Below, in pieces: positions 17,108 through 26,062 of a stretch of 64,000 nucleotides of DNA. The notes beneath the pieces are model-generated. The model was not told the DNA's origin. It saw only the letters and a list, made by a program, of their open reading frames with translations, and did not search any database. Position 1 is the first letter of the stretch. The number at the start of each line of letters is the position of its first letter. This DNA comes from Pseudomaricurvus alkylphenolicus (GTDB taxonomy: Bacteria; Pseudomonadota; Gammaproteobacteria; Pseudomonadales; Cellvibrionaceae), in NCBI RefSeq assembly GCF_011683955.1, contig NZ_JAAQPI010000014.1, positions 154,937 through 218,936 on the forward strand. Reading direction: 5' to 3'. The position numbers were made by a program, and so were the translations under genes.

Positions 17108-18795
17108 ACGCCGTGAACAGACGTCGATTGATCAGCCGTAGCCTGGCCCTGTGGGGGCTTATTCCCGCAGCCGTGGCTCCCGGCCTGGCTGTCGCTGCAG
17201 GCAGTGTGTCCGGAAGTGTCGAAACTCAGCCGCTCAATCTGTCGGCCATTGTTATTTTCCTGATGTTTGTGGTGGTGACCTTGGGTATTACCTATTGGGC
17301 CGCGTCGCGAACGCGCTCACGCAGTGATTTTTATTCCGCAGGCGGCGGCATTCCTGCGTGGCAAAATGGTGTGGCGATATCCGGTGATTTTCTGTCTGCC
17401 GCCACGCTGTTGGGGATCACCAGCAGCATCTATAGTATGGGCGTCGACGGTTTAACGATCATTGCCGGTACCCTCGGAGCCTGGCCCATTGTTTTGTTCC
17501 TTATCGCCGAGCGCCTACGCAATCTGGGTCGTTTTACCTTTATTGATGTGGTGTCTTTCCGTCTTTCCGCCAAGTCCATTCGGCCGGTGGCGGCGGTGGC
17601 CTCTCTGTTTGTCCTTGTCTTCTACCTCATTGCGCAGCTGGTGGGTGCCGGCAAGTTAATTCAGCTTCTGTTCGGTCTCGACTACATTCTGGCAATCGTT
17701 TCTGTCAGTCTGCTGATGGTGTTCTATGTTGCCTTTGGCGGCATGCTCGCCGCTACCTGGGTACAATTTATCAAAGCGGTTCTGTTGGTGGTGGGCGGCA
17801 CACTGATGGCGCTGCTGTTATTGAATCATTTCGATTTCAACATGAGTAGGATATTTACACGCGCAACAGAAATACACCCCATGAAAGACGGTTTGATGGA
17901 GGCTGGAGCCTGGCTGAAAAGCCCCGGCTCGGTCTTATCCGTAGGCTTGACTCTGTTGTTTGGTTTTATCGGCTTGCCTCATATTCTGATGAGACTGTTC
18001 ACGGTAAAAGACGCCGCCAGCTCCAGGAAATCCGCGTTCTATGCCATCTCCATCATTGGCTATTTTCAGTTGCTGATTATCCTGATCGGGTTTGGTGCGG
18101 TGGCGTTGATCATGGGCAATGACACTTACCATGATGCCCAAGGTTCCATGATCGGTGGTGGCAATATGGTGGTGCTTCATGTCACCCACTATCTGGGGGG
18201 TGATCTGTTGCTGGGCTTTATCGCCGCCGTCACCTTCGCGACGATTCTGGCCGTGGTATCGGGACTGACCATCTCGGCTGCTGCAACCATTGCACACGAC
18301 CTCTACGCCGAATCCATTGCCAAAGGCAAGGTATCGGAGCAGTCGGAAATGCTGGTGTCGAAAATGGCGGTCATCGGTATGGGGGTGATTGCGATTGTAT
18401 TTGGCATTATCTTTGAACATCAGAATGTGGTCTTTATCTCCAATCTCGCCATGGCCATCGCCGCCAGCGCCAATGCACCGGTGCTGTTAATGGCCATGTA
18501 CTGGAAAGGCCTGACCACACGTGGCGCCCTGGCGGGAATCCTGGTGGGGCTGATTTCCTCTGTAGTCTTTATTTTACTGGGGCCTCAAGTGATGGTCGAC
18601 ATCATGGGAATGGAAGCACCGCTGTTTCCCTATGCCTATCCGACGGTGATTTCCGTGCCGCTGGCTTTCGCATCACTGTGGTACTTCTCAGTGACGGACG
18701 TGAGTGTTCGTGGCGTCAAGGAGAAGGAAGCATTCAATGAACAGATGGTGTTGTCCGAGACGGGTATTGGCGTCAGTGAGGCGGTTTCTCACTAG
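17104..18795 (+). CDS. Sodium:solute symporter (ActP/SSS family)
   Basis: 563 residues, about 13 membrane helices, with the SSS signature region (SDFYSAGGGIPAWQNG near 75-92, then GDFLSAATLLGI). The family imports monocarboxylates such as acetate, pyruvate or glycolate with Na+. An extra hydrophobic N-terminal leader (about 13-33) is typical of ActP-like members. Being co-transcribed with secreted sulfatases and a TonB receptor, it is a good candidate for bringing the desulfated product through the inner membrane; alternatively it imports a short acid released from the substrate. The assignment to the family is firm, the cargo is not. Confidence 0.9.
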   Translation: MNAVNRRRLISRSLALWGLIPAAVAPGLAVAAGSVSGSVETQPLNLSAIVIFLMFVVVTLGITYWAASRTRSRSDFYSAGGGIPAWQNGVAISGDFLSAATLLGITSSIYSMGVDGLTIIAGTLGAWPIVLFLIAERLRNLGRFTFIDVVSFRLSAKSIRPVAAVASLFVLVFYLIAQLVGAGKLIQLLFGLDYILAIVSVSLLMVFYVAFGGMLAATWVQFIKAVLLVVGGTLMALLLLNHFDFNMSRIFTRATEIHPMKDGLMEAGAWLKSPGSVLSVGLTLLFGFIGLPHILMRLFTVKDAASSRKSAFYAISIIGYFQLLIILIGFGAVALIMGNDTYHDAQGSMIGGGNMVVLHVTHYLGGDLLLGFIAAVTFATILAVVSGLTISAAATIAHDLYAESIAKGKVSEQSEMLVSKMAVIGMGVIAIVFGIIFEHQNVVFISNLAMAIAASANAPVLLMAMYWKGLTTRGALAGILVGLISSVVFILLGPQVMVDIMGMEAPLFPYAYPTVISVPLAFASLWYFSVTDVSVRGVKEKEAFNEQMVLSETGIGVSEAVSH

Positions 18796-18915
18796 GCTCC
18801 GTTGTTTGACAGGTTGCCTGGGGATCCCGATCTTCATTATTTTTGGCGTGATTGTCATGCCTGGTTGAGTCGGTGTAGTATTCTTCCCCCCAGGCCTCCG
18901 ACCGGAACCAAACCC

Positions 18916-19542
18916 ATGACTGCCACTCTTTACTATGTTCACGATCCCATGTGCTCCTGGTGTTGGGCCTTTCGTCCGGTGTGGGATCAGGTCAAGCAGG
19001 CTCTACCCACTGCCGTCAAAATAGAAAATGTCACTGGTGGCCTGGCACGGGATTGTGACAACCCTATGCCCATGGAAATGCAGCAAACCATTCAGGGTTA
19101 CTGGAGGGAGATCCAGGCACAATTGGGTACCGAATTCAACTTCGATTTTTGGACGTTAAATCAACCCCGTCGCTCCACCTACTTATCCTGCCGCGCGACC
19201 ATTGCCGCTGGCATGCAATCGACAGAGCCCGCCACGGGCCAGGATCGTATGATTGATGCAATTCAACGCGCCTATTACCTTCGAGCCATGAATCCATCGG
19301 AGACCAGCGTTTTGGTGCAACTGTCCAAGGAGCTGGGGCTGGACCCTCTACGCTTTGAGAAAGACCTGTGCTCGGAATCGGTGGAATCGGAATTCCGCCG
19401 CCAGCATCGACTGGCCCGCCAACTGCCCATTGACGGCTTTCCCTCCCTGGTATTGAAGACCGAAACTCAAACCAAACGGTTGGTGCGGGAATACCAGCAT
19501 CCCCAAACCATTGTTCAAGACCTGCTCAGCAGTTTGGAATAG
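18916..19542 (+). CDS. DsbA-like thioredoxin-fold protein (FrnE-like)
   Basis: 208 residues. A CxxC motif (C13-S-W-C16) sits in HDPMCSWCWAF, followed by the DsbA-type helical insertion and a conserved PSLVL cis-Pro region (GFPSLVLKT near 180). No signal peptide, so it is cytoplasmic, in the FrnE/2-hydroxychromene-2-carboxylate-isomerase branch of PF01323. It may act as an oxidoreductase or a glutathione-dependent isomerase. ATG 18916 is preferred to the upstream start at 18802 because the fold begins right after it. The 120-bp gap after the symporter leaves operon membership open. Confidence 0.8.
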   Translation: MTATLYYVHDPMCSWCWAFRPVWDQVKQALPTAVKIENVTGGLARDCDNPMPMEMQQTIQGYWREIQAQLGTEFNFDFWTLNQPRRSTYLSCRATIAAGMQSTEPATGQDRMIDAIQRAYYLRAMNPSETSVLVQLSKELGLDPLRFEKDLCSESVESEFRRQHRLARQLPIDGFPSLVLKTETQTKRLVREYQHPQTIVQDLLSSLE

Positions 19543-19559
19543 AGGGGCATTGAGGCGTT

Positions 19560-19883
19560 CGATTTCGATGCCCGTTCTCTCAAAATATCATCGTCAACGG
19601 TGGTGGTGATGTCATCCTGGAACCGAATAGATTCACCCAGACGGCGGGATATTTTGATTTGCATTCTGGCAATCTGCAAAGCCCCAAAAAACCATTGCCC
19701 GGAACGTTACTGGTGTAACCCTTGGGTATTAACGCAAAGTCATTGGGCGTCATTGACCTTGAACTTTATGCGCCCGAAGAGGTCTCCATATCCGTAGCCA
19801 TTCGAACGACGCTCGGTGTTACAACCTATAGGGGTATCTCAACGAGTGTTATTATCCGGCACTTAACAACAAGGGATGCCACC
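19560..19883 (+). other. Gap with possible gene-remnant reading frames
   Basis: No complete gene. Two short open stretches look protein-like: one ending with a stop near 19718 and containing NIIVNGGGDVILEPNRF, and the next frame containing GINAKSLGVIDLELYAPEEV (about 19724-19783). They are contiguous but in different frames, as expected for one decayed gene. I do not recognise the family. Confidence 0.3.
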
Positions 19884-20483
19884 ATGGAATTTACTCATCG
19901 TAGAACGGTCCAAATCACATCGTGCCTGCTGCTGGCGTTAGCGCTCACGCAGGCACTTTATACAGCCCTCTACATCGCAGGGCTTACCCCGCCACGACAA
20001 CTTCTCTGGGGACTCGAAAGCTTACTCTTCACTTTTCTCGCCGCCTTTGCTGGAGCGGCCATGGTGCAGGCCAATCACTATCGGGTTGGATGGTCCGCCA
20101 TTGCGATTAGCGCGGTTTTTAACCTCGTGCAAGTGAGCATTGGCCTCACCATGTTCGGACCATTTCGCGAAGCTGCCAGTCAGCTCGAGGCCCTCGGACC
20201 TGCGACAGGCGCGGTCGTTGCCTTGTCCTTTATGATCTATTACGCCGCGAAGCTCTTGCTGGGCTTTGCAGCGCTCATTGTCGGAATGGCCAAAATGACC
20301 GAAGGCTCCAAGGCCTTGGGGAGTGTAACGGCGCTGGTCGGTGTTGTGGCCATGCTCGCCAATGCGATGTTGATGGCATTTGGACGTGATGCTTTTTTGC
20401 CCTCGCCAGTCGCTGGCGGATCGGGCGTCCTGGCCACCTTGCTGCTGGGGCTTTGCTTGATGAGTGCTGAACGCGAAGACTGA
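19884..20483 (+). CDS. Hypothetical four-to-five-helix membrane protein
   Basis: 199 residues. Five to six hydrophobic segments (about 9-32, 38-57, 66-84, 105-132, 141-163, 175-193) with short loops make this an inner-membrane protein. AAGGG at 19871-19875 precedes ATG 19884; the reading frame is open further upstream but that part looks like remnant sequence. I do not recognise a family, and no catalytic motif is visible. It stands alone between remnant sequence and a hairpin/repeat-bearing gap. Confidence 0.65.
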   Translation: MEFTHRRTVQITSCLLLALALTQALYTALYIAGLTPPRQLLWGLESLLFTFLAAFAGAAMVQANHYRVGWSAIAISAVFNLVQVSIGLTMFGPFREAASQLEALGPATGAVVALSFMIYYAAKLLLGFAALIVGMAKMTEGSKALGSVTALVGVVAMLANAMLMAFGRDAFLPSPVAGGSGVLATLLLGLCLMSAERED

Positions 20484-20515
20484 AGGGGCCTCATGCACGA
20501 TCGGCGAGACCAGCG

Positions 20516-20542
20516 GCCGGTATATCGTTACCGTATACCGGC
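20516..20542. repeat. 9-bp perfect hairpin GCCGGTATA/TATACCGGC
   Basis: Perfect inverted repeat with a 9-base loop, 33 bp after the membrane-protein gene. No T-run follows on either strand, so it could be an operator or an RNA hairpin that stabilises the 3' end rather than an intrinsic terminator. Confidence 0.5.
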
Positions 20543-20580
20543 TACAGAGCTGCACGCTGATTGTTCAAGCAATCAAAACA

Positions 20581-20661
20581 GCTGACATTTGAGGGTGCGG
20601 AGACTTTCAGCCATGAACGGGAGTTGAAAGGAAGGCTACTTTGAGTTCGGGAAATGTCAGC
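20581..20661. repeat. 81-bp element with 10-bp terminal inverted repeats (copy C)
   Basis: GCTGACATTT (20581-20590) and AAATGTCAGC (20652-20661) are perfect inverted repeats that bracket the element. Its core CTTTCAGCCATGA is shared with copies at 23473 and 49433. It looks like a small non-autonomous (REP/MITE-like) repeat. The rest of the 20484-21038 gap has no gene that I can support. Confidence 0.5.
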
Positions 20662-21038
20662 AATAGCCTACTCTTGGCTTGAAGAATATCCTTTCTATCC
20701 AACGAACGCTTGCTGGTATTGAATTGGTCCGCATGATCAGGAAATATCAGGTGAGAAGTCAGCCGGTTGTTTCACAAACTCCCGCTGAATTGTTCTATGG
20801 CCTGGCATCCAGAAATCAAGTTAGGCTCTTAGTATACCTCATTCGCTAAGGCTGGATGCGACAATACACTAGCACTCATGCGTCCCTGGAATGTATCTTA
20901 TTCAATTTCCTCTTCTTATATTTCAGCCCCGAATAGATACACTATTTACCAAGCGTTGAGAGTTCCTCTTCAACAATTCTCTCCAGCGCCACAGCCCATT
21001 CATTACCAGGCACCAATCCATCTACCGGAGCACCTGTT

Positions 21039-21317
21039 ATGAAACACTCAGCCCTGATCGGAACCCTTGTTCTCACCCTTGCCAATGTCACTTATGCAGA
21101 AGCTGATGCTTTTAAGGAAATCACCAGTCTCGCTCTGTCTGCCAGTTTCGCCCGTGAGAAACTGGAAGCTCTAAGCGATGGCAGCCATCAAAAGCACGAT
21201 CTGCCAAAACCCAGTCTCATGGGCCAACGTCACAACCTGCAAAAATTGATTTCGGAAAAAATGGCGAAACAACTGGAAGAGCAATTCAACAAGGATCTGG
21301 AAAATGCCGTCCAATAG
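21039..21317 (+). CDS. Small secreted protein, unknown
   Basis: 92 residues: a clear signal peptide (1-20, ending TYA) then a helical, charged mature part of about 70 residues with a Lys/Glu/Gln-rich C-terminus. CCGGAG precedes the ATG and an intrinsic terminator follows the stop by 7 bp, so it is a complete single-gene unit. I do not recognise a family. Periplasmic location is likely. Confidence 0.7.
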   Translation: MKHSALIGTLVLTLANVTYAEADAFKEITSLALSASFAREKLEALSDGSHQKHDLPKPSLMGQRHNLQKLISEKMAKQLEEQFNKDLENAVQ

Positions 21318-21324
21318 TCAGCAT

Positions 21325-21366
21325 GCCCGGGCTACCAAACGATAAACCCGGGCGTTTTATTTTTTT
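21325..21366 (+). terminator. Intrinsic terminator
   Basis: GCCCGGG (21325-21331) pairs with CCCGGGC (21347-21353) around a 15-base loop, followed by GTTTTATTTTTT. It ends the small secreted-protein gene. Confidence 0.85.
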
Positions 21367-21418
21367 CCGCCTTCCTTATACCCCCTGCCACTTTCCAGCA
21401 CTTGTACATCCTGCCAAC

Positions 21419-22069
21419 TCAACCCTCCTGTCCTTGAAGTATTGTCACCAGCTTCTGTGGGTCAAAGCGCTTGCGAAAATCCACGTCCACATAGCGAAAC
21501 GCCACTGTTCTATCCGGGCCAATTACATAGGTAGCCGGTAGCGGTAGTTCCACCCGCTCACTGCCGTGAAGTTGGGCGAGATCCAAACCCCAGTTTTCGA
21601 ACATCTCCCGGTTTTGTTGGGACAGCGTGTAGTGAATACCAAAAGAGCGGGCGATACGGTTGTCGATATCCTTGATGTTGCAGTAAGCTGACAACTCTTG
21701 TCGCTCCGGCCCTGCTGATTTATCCCCCTCTCCCTCGGGCGAGATCGCAAGGTAAGTGACATTCAGCTTGGCGAGTTCCGGCAGCACCTGAGTGAAGGCG
21801 CGCAGCTCTGCACGACAAAAACCACACCAGGAACCACGGTAAAAATTGATCACCACTCGCCCCAGCTGCAACAACTGATACAGCGAGCTATCTTCTTCTG
21901 GCCTGGGAATTGCAAAATCGGGGACGGTTTCTCCCTCTTGCAGACTGCGCTCCAGGATTCCGCTCTTGCGCAATATCAACACCGTCTTTTGTAGAATCGC
22001 CAGTTCTGAGGCCTTGAATTGACTGCAAATGGTGCGATTTAACTCCGACAGCTGGGCATCAAACCCCAT
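21419..22069 (-). CDS. Peroxiredoxin-like thioredoxin-fold protein
   Basis: 216 residues. AhpC/TSA-type thioredoxin fold: helical N-terminus, then VINFYRGSWCGFCRAEL with the CxxC pair at 82/85, and a cis-Pro region LPATYVIGPD near 180. Proteins of this type (often annotated peroxiredoxin-like or AhpC/TSA family) reduce peroxides or disulfides in the cytoplasm. AGGAG at 22079-22084 (minus strand) supports ATG 22069 over an upstream start at 22132. It is divergent from a LysR regulator at 22301, which may control it. Confidence 0.85.
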   Translation of the reverse strand: MGFDAQLSELNRTICSQFKASELAILQKTVLILRKSGILERSLQEGETVPDFAIPRPEEDSSLYQLLQLGRVVINFYRGSWCGFCRAELRAFTQVLPELAKLNVTYLAISPEGEGDKSAGPERQELSAYCNIKDIDNRIARSFGIHYTLSQQNREMFENWGLDLAQLHGSERVELPLPATYVIGPDRTVAFRYVDVDFRKRFDPQKLVTILQGQEG

Positions 22070-22300
22070 AGGCGACTTCTCCTGAGCCTTTTTATAACTT
22101 CTGTTTATAACCCTTGCAAAAGGTAAGCTCAATCTACGAATGACAGGTGCAAATGCCGACCATTGTTGCTGAATCAGTGTATCGCGTTCTTTTGACTACA
22201 ATAATACCTGTAGCAGGAATAGTATTAATTCTCGGAGGGAATATATGAAGGCCATCACCCCGTTATTCGCTTACGGGCCTGATTACAGGAAGCAACCTCT

Positions 22301-23209
22301 ATGGACCGTTTGACTGCCATGTCGATGTTTGTCCGGGTTGCCGAGGCCGGCAGTTTCTCTTCCGTGGCCAAGGAAATGGATACCACTCAGCCCACCATCA
22401 GCAAAAATATTGCGGAGCTGGAAAAGTCCCTGGGCGCCAAGTTGCTGAATCGCAGTACCCGGGCACTGCATTTAACCGAGGCCGGCGCCGACTACTACGA
22501 GCGCTGTATCAACATTTTAATGGATATCGATGAAGCCGAACAGAGTGTCGGACAACTGCAAAGCCAACCCAAGGGCACGGTGCGATTGGCGGCACCCGCC
22601 GCCTTTGGGCAGCTGCATGTGGTGCCGGCGCTGGCAGCGTTTTTTAAAAAATACCCGGATATCAAAGTCGAGCTGCTACTCAATGACCGCAACGTCGATC
22701 TTGTGCAGGAAGGTGTGGACCTGGCCCTGCGGATGGGCAAACTTAGTGACTCTTCCCTGATCGCTCGCCGCATCACCAAGAGCCCGGTGGTGACTGTGGC
22801 TTCACCAGTTTTTCTGACCACCTACGGGCAACCACAACATCCTCTGGAACTGAAGAATTACAGCTGCATTATCTTCACTGGTTATGGCAACGCCAATGAG
22901 CTGCATTTTTTCGAACAGGGCAATCAGATCACTGTGCATGTGGACGGCAACTTCCTTACCAATAGCAGCGACGCGGTACGCAAGGCGCTACTCACCGGTC
23001 ACGGTATTAGCCCGGCACCGCGGTGGCTAGTGGGTGACGCCCTCAATGCCGGAGAGTTGATCGAAATTCTGCAACCGTATCAGCTGCCGCCACTGGCCAT
23101 CAATGCTGTTTACCCGTCGGGCAGACACTTGCCGTCCAAGGCCCGCTGTTTGATTGATTATCTGGCCGAGCGATTCTCCTGCTGTAGCAACATTGGTTCA
23201 GCACCATAA
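22301..23209 (+). CDS. LysR-family transcriptional regulator
   Basis: 302 residues. HTH at about 1-60 (MFVRVAEAGSFSSVAKEM, TTQPTISKNIAELEKSLGAKLLNRSTR) and a CrgA/DmlR-type effector domain starting GTVRLAAPAAFGQLHVVPAL. This subgroup often represses or activates the gene divergent from it, here the peroxiredoxin-like gene at 22069. GGAAG lies upstream of the ATG. The C-terminus ends shortly after a Cys-Cys pair of no known meaning. The effector is unknown. Confidence 0.9.
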   Translation: MDRLTAMSMFVRVAEAGSFSSVAKEMDTTQPTISKNIAELEKSLGAKLLNRSTRALHLTEAGADYYERCINILMDIDEAEQSVGQLQSQPKGTVRLAAPAAFGQLHVVPALAAFFKKYPDIKVELLLNDRNVDLVQEGVDLALRMGKLSDSSLIARRITKSPVVTVASPVFLTTYGQPQHPLELKNYSCIIFTGYGNANELHFFEQGNQITVHVDGNFLTNSSDAVRKALLTGHGISPAPRWLVGDALNAGELIEILQPYQLPPLAINAVYPSGRHLPSKARCLIDYLAERFSCCSNIGSAP

Positions 23210-23472
23210 TGCAACCACTAAAACAACGGTGAAAAAACAGACGAAAATTCAATTGGTTTTGAGGAAAAGAGTGAATTTTGGGTACCTATATTGTTGAAGA
23301 CCTCTTTATACGCGCGACTTGGATAACTACCTATCTTCCGTAAACGATCTTGAGGCCGAGGTCGGCGTAGATCTGCTCAGTGTCTTGGATCAAGTATCCA
23401 AGCAAGACATAGAATCACCTGTCCAGCCTAAGCATTGGAAGTAGCCGACCTTTTTCTTTTGGCCATAGAAAA
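23210..23472. other. Gap without a supportable gene
   Basis: Part of a 724-base gap. A 27-codon minus-strand open stretch (about 23316-23400) ending LGLKIVYGR looks mildly protein-like but has no start and no recognised family. Nothing else is seen. Confidence 0.3.
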
Positions 23473-23583
23473 AGCTGACGTCTGGCGCTACCACCGCTTT
23501 CAGCCATGAGCCGACGTTGCTGCATTTCTCTATTGATGGGTTTTCTTCTGGCAGCAACCGAACTAAAAGCAGTCATAGAGATG
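23473..23583. repeat. Dispersed repeat, 111 bp (copy A)
   Basis: It shares TACCAC-GCT-TCAGCCATGAGC and, about 90 bases from its start, CTAAAAGCAGTC-TAGAG-TG with the copy at 49433-49542. Both have nearly the same length and spacing. 23584-23933 holds no gene that I can support. Confidence 0.5.
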
Positions 23584-23933
23584 AAGTTACTCTATGAGCA
23601 CTAGTGACGGGTGTCATTTCCTCTTCGGAAATTTAGTTCTTCTGTGCCAAAGGTCACATTGGTAAATTCCTCGCGTTCTAATATTCATATAACTGGTTGA
23701 CAGGAGTTACTACAAATCCCGCCTAGCTGATGGAGGTAACTCGAAAATCGAGTATTTCTTTGAGCCTGATTAGCTAGACCGAAAAGGTGCCATCCGGATT
23801 CTCCCCCGCGAAGTCATCTATCTTGCTTTGCTCATGAATTACTTCAGGTAATGGAATCATGATGAAAAAGCGTTTGTTGTTCAATTTGTTCATGGGTAAA
23901 TTTCTGGAACTCATCTAAATAACAGGAGTTAGC

Positions 23934-24668
23934 ATGTCAAAATTGGCAATCGTTACAGGAGCCGCCGGAGGCATCGGTAGTGCTACAGTTCGTAGACTAG
24001 TATCAGATGGCTACAAAGTTGCCGCGCTCGACATTAATGAACAGAGTTTAGAAGAGGTAAAGGCGGAATCTCCAGCCAATATCGAAATCTATCCTGTAAA
24101 TCTGACAGATGTAGAGTCCACCCGCGCTGTTGTGCAACGCATTGAAAGTGAAATGGGTCCTATTTACGCGTTGGCAAATGTCATTGGTTGGACTGCAACC
24201 TCGAAGTTCGTGGACGAAGCCCCTGAATACTGGGACAAAGTGATCGATATCAATTATAAATCAGTGTTGTATATTACCCATGCTGTAATTCCAGCGATGA
24301 TAGAGCGGAAGGTTGGAAGAATCGTTACAGTAACCTCTGATGCCGGCAAAGTTGGAACGAGCGGCGAAGCGGTATATGGAGGTACAAAAGGCGCTTTGAT
24401 AGCGTGGAGTAAATCTATTGCACGTGAACTAGCCAGGTACTCGATAAATGTTAACTGTACAGCTCCTGGACCTACCAATACACCTTTAGAGGCAGAGCAG
24501 GCAGCTCAGGATCCGGAAACCTTTAAGCGAAGACTAAAGGTGATACCATTCCGCCGATTGGCTGAGCCCGCTGAACAGGCAGCTATGATCTCTTTCCTTT
24601 GTTCGGACGATTCTGAATACATCACAGGACAAGTGTTCAGCGTAAGTGGTGGATTGACGATGTCATGA
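23934..24668 (+). CDS. SDR-family oxidoreductase (BadH/FabG-like)
   Basis: 244 residues. TGAAGGIG at 8-15, ANVIG in place of the usual NNAG, TVTSDAG catalytic Ser, YGGTK active site near 152, and PGPTNTP after it. The closest family look is with 2-hydroxyacyl-CoA or 3-hydroxyacyl-CoA dehydrogenases of aromatic and alicyclic CoA pathways. AGGAG precedes ATG 23934. It overlaps the CoA-ligase start by four bases (ATGA), so the two are translationally coupled; an acyl-CoA substrate is therefore likely. This begins the AT-richer catabolic island. Confidence 0.85.
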   Translation: MSKLAIVTGAAGGIGSATVRRLVSDGYKVAALDINEQSLEEVKAESPANIEIYPVNLTDVESTRAVVQRIESEMGPIYALANVIGWTATSKFVDEAPEYWDKVIDINYKSVLYITHAVIPAMIERKVGRIVTVTSDAGKVGTSGEAVYGGTKGALIAWSKSIARELARYSINVNCTAPGPTNTPLEAEQAAQDPETFKRRLKVIPFRRLAEPAEQAAMISFLCSDDSEYITGQVFSVSGGLTMS

Positions 24669-26035
24669 GCAAATTCACACAGATAAATAGGGATTACGAA
24701 AACCTCTCCCCGGGGGAAATTCGTGATTTGCAGTGGTCAAAATTGTCTGCCATTTTGCCAAAAATATGGGAAGAGAATCCATATTACAGGAAAAAATGGG
24801 AGGACGCTGGGATTAATTTGAGTAAGGTCAATTCTATAGAAGACTTTGCAGAAATAATGCCCATGGTCAACAAAGCTGACTTCATCCAAGACCAGGAAGA
24901 GAATAGCCCTTATGGATTAAGGCACGATGCAATCTTAAAAAGTGGAATAGGGCATGTTCCAATTACAACCAGTGGTACGTCAGGTCAGGGTGTTGAGCTC
25001 CATCTTCAGAGTCAGGAGGACGTCTCAAATCATGGTGCAGTCAATGAGTACTATTTTCGTTGGGCTGGATTGAAGCCAGGCGATTCAGTATTCCTGATGA
25101 TGCATGTATCTCTACTTGCGGGTGGTCGATGTGAGTACCACGCGGCTCTGGATTACGGGCTTTCCGTTTACCCTGTTGCGATGTACGACACGCAAAAGAG
25201 AGTAGAGCTGATGCAGCGGTTCCGGCCGAAGGCCATATTGGCAACTACTTCCTACCTAGGATATCTTTCTGCCAAAGCGGGGGATGAACTTAAAGACGCT
25301 GGCGTAGAGAAACTACTTTGTGGCGCTGAAGCTGCAAGTCCAAAATGGTTTCACCGGTTGGAGAGTAATTACGGTGCAAGGGCGTTTGATCGATATGGCT
25401 TGTCACAAATGGCAACCGATCATATGTTTTCATGCGAATACGGAGTGGGTGATTTCGATACCCCAGGGGTGGTTCACAATATTGACCCGTATATTCTTCT
25501 TGAAGTAATTGATCCAGAAACCGGACAACATGTTTCTGATGGCGAGCGAGGAGAAATAGTTCTTACTAGCCTTTATCGTCAGATGGTTCCAATGATTCGT
25601 TGTAAAACCAATGACAGCGCAATATATAGAGCCCCTAGAAGCTGTAAGTGCGGCCGCCCCTTTTCGGGGATTCAAATTGGAAGTGTTCAGAGAATAGATG
25701 AAGTCAAGAAAGTAAAGGGAATCAATATCTGGACTCAGGCGATGGATGAAGCCATGTTCAGTTTCTCAGAGGTGCATGACTATCAGGTTACATTAATGAG
25801 TGACGAGTCGTCTGCCGACGTCGCAGTTGTTGCTTTCGTGCCCACTGTGGATCTAGCAGAAAACGAATCTAAGGAATTGGCGGATCGAATTATACGACAT
25901 CTACGGCAACGCATTGGAATTGGCTTCCAAGTTAAGTTGGCTGAGGGTGAATTTGAGAGAAGCGCTAGTCAAAAAAGCCGCCGCTGGATTGAGAAGCGTG
26001 ATCATGTTATTCAGAGCGCTAGTATCGCGAAGTGA
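24665..26035 (+). CDS. AMP-forming acyl-CoA ligase, PaaK-like
   Basis: 456 residues. PaaK-type adenylate-forming ligase: the nucleotide loop TTSGTSGQG near 99-107, RYGLSQMA near 241 (family usually YGxTE, here Gln at the Glu place), a zinc-knuckle-like CKCGRPF near 327, and the C-terminal catalytic Lys in SQKSRRWIEKR. Such enzymes activate aryl or alkyl carboxylates to CoA thioesters in the cytoplasm. It is coupled to the preceding SDR and 27 bp before an amidohydrolase gene. The substrate is not phenylacetate by necessity; the neighbourhood points to an unusual carboxylate. Confidence 0.85.
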   Translation: MSKFTQINRDYENLSPGEIRDLQWSKLSAILPKIWEENPYYRKKWEDAGINLSKVNSIEDFAEIMPMVNKADFIQDQEENSPYGLRHDAILKSGIGHVPITTSGTSGQGVELHLQSQEDVSNHGAVNEYYFRWAGLKPGDSVFLMMHVSLLAGGRCEYHAALDYGLSVYPVAMYDTQKRVELMQRFRPKAILATTSYLGYLSAKAGDELKDAGVEKLLCGAEAASPKWFHRLESNYGARAFDRYGLSQMATDHMFSCEYGVGDFDTPGVVHNIDPYILLEVIDPETGQHVSDGERGEIVLTSLYRQMVPMIRCKTNDSAIYRAPRSCKCGRPFSGIQIGSVQRIDEVKKVKGINIWTQAMDEAMFSFSEVHDYQVTLMSDESSADVAVVAFVPTVDLAENESKELADRIIRHLRQRIGIGFQVKLAEGEFERSASQKSRRWIEKRDHVIQSASIAK

Positions 26036-26062
26036 TGCTAGAGAAAATATAGGTTAAATGAT

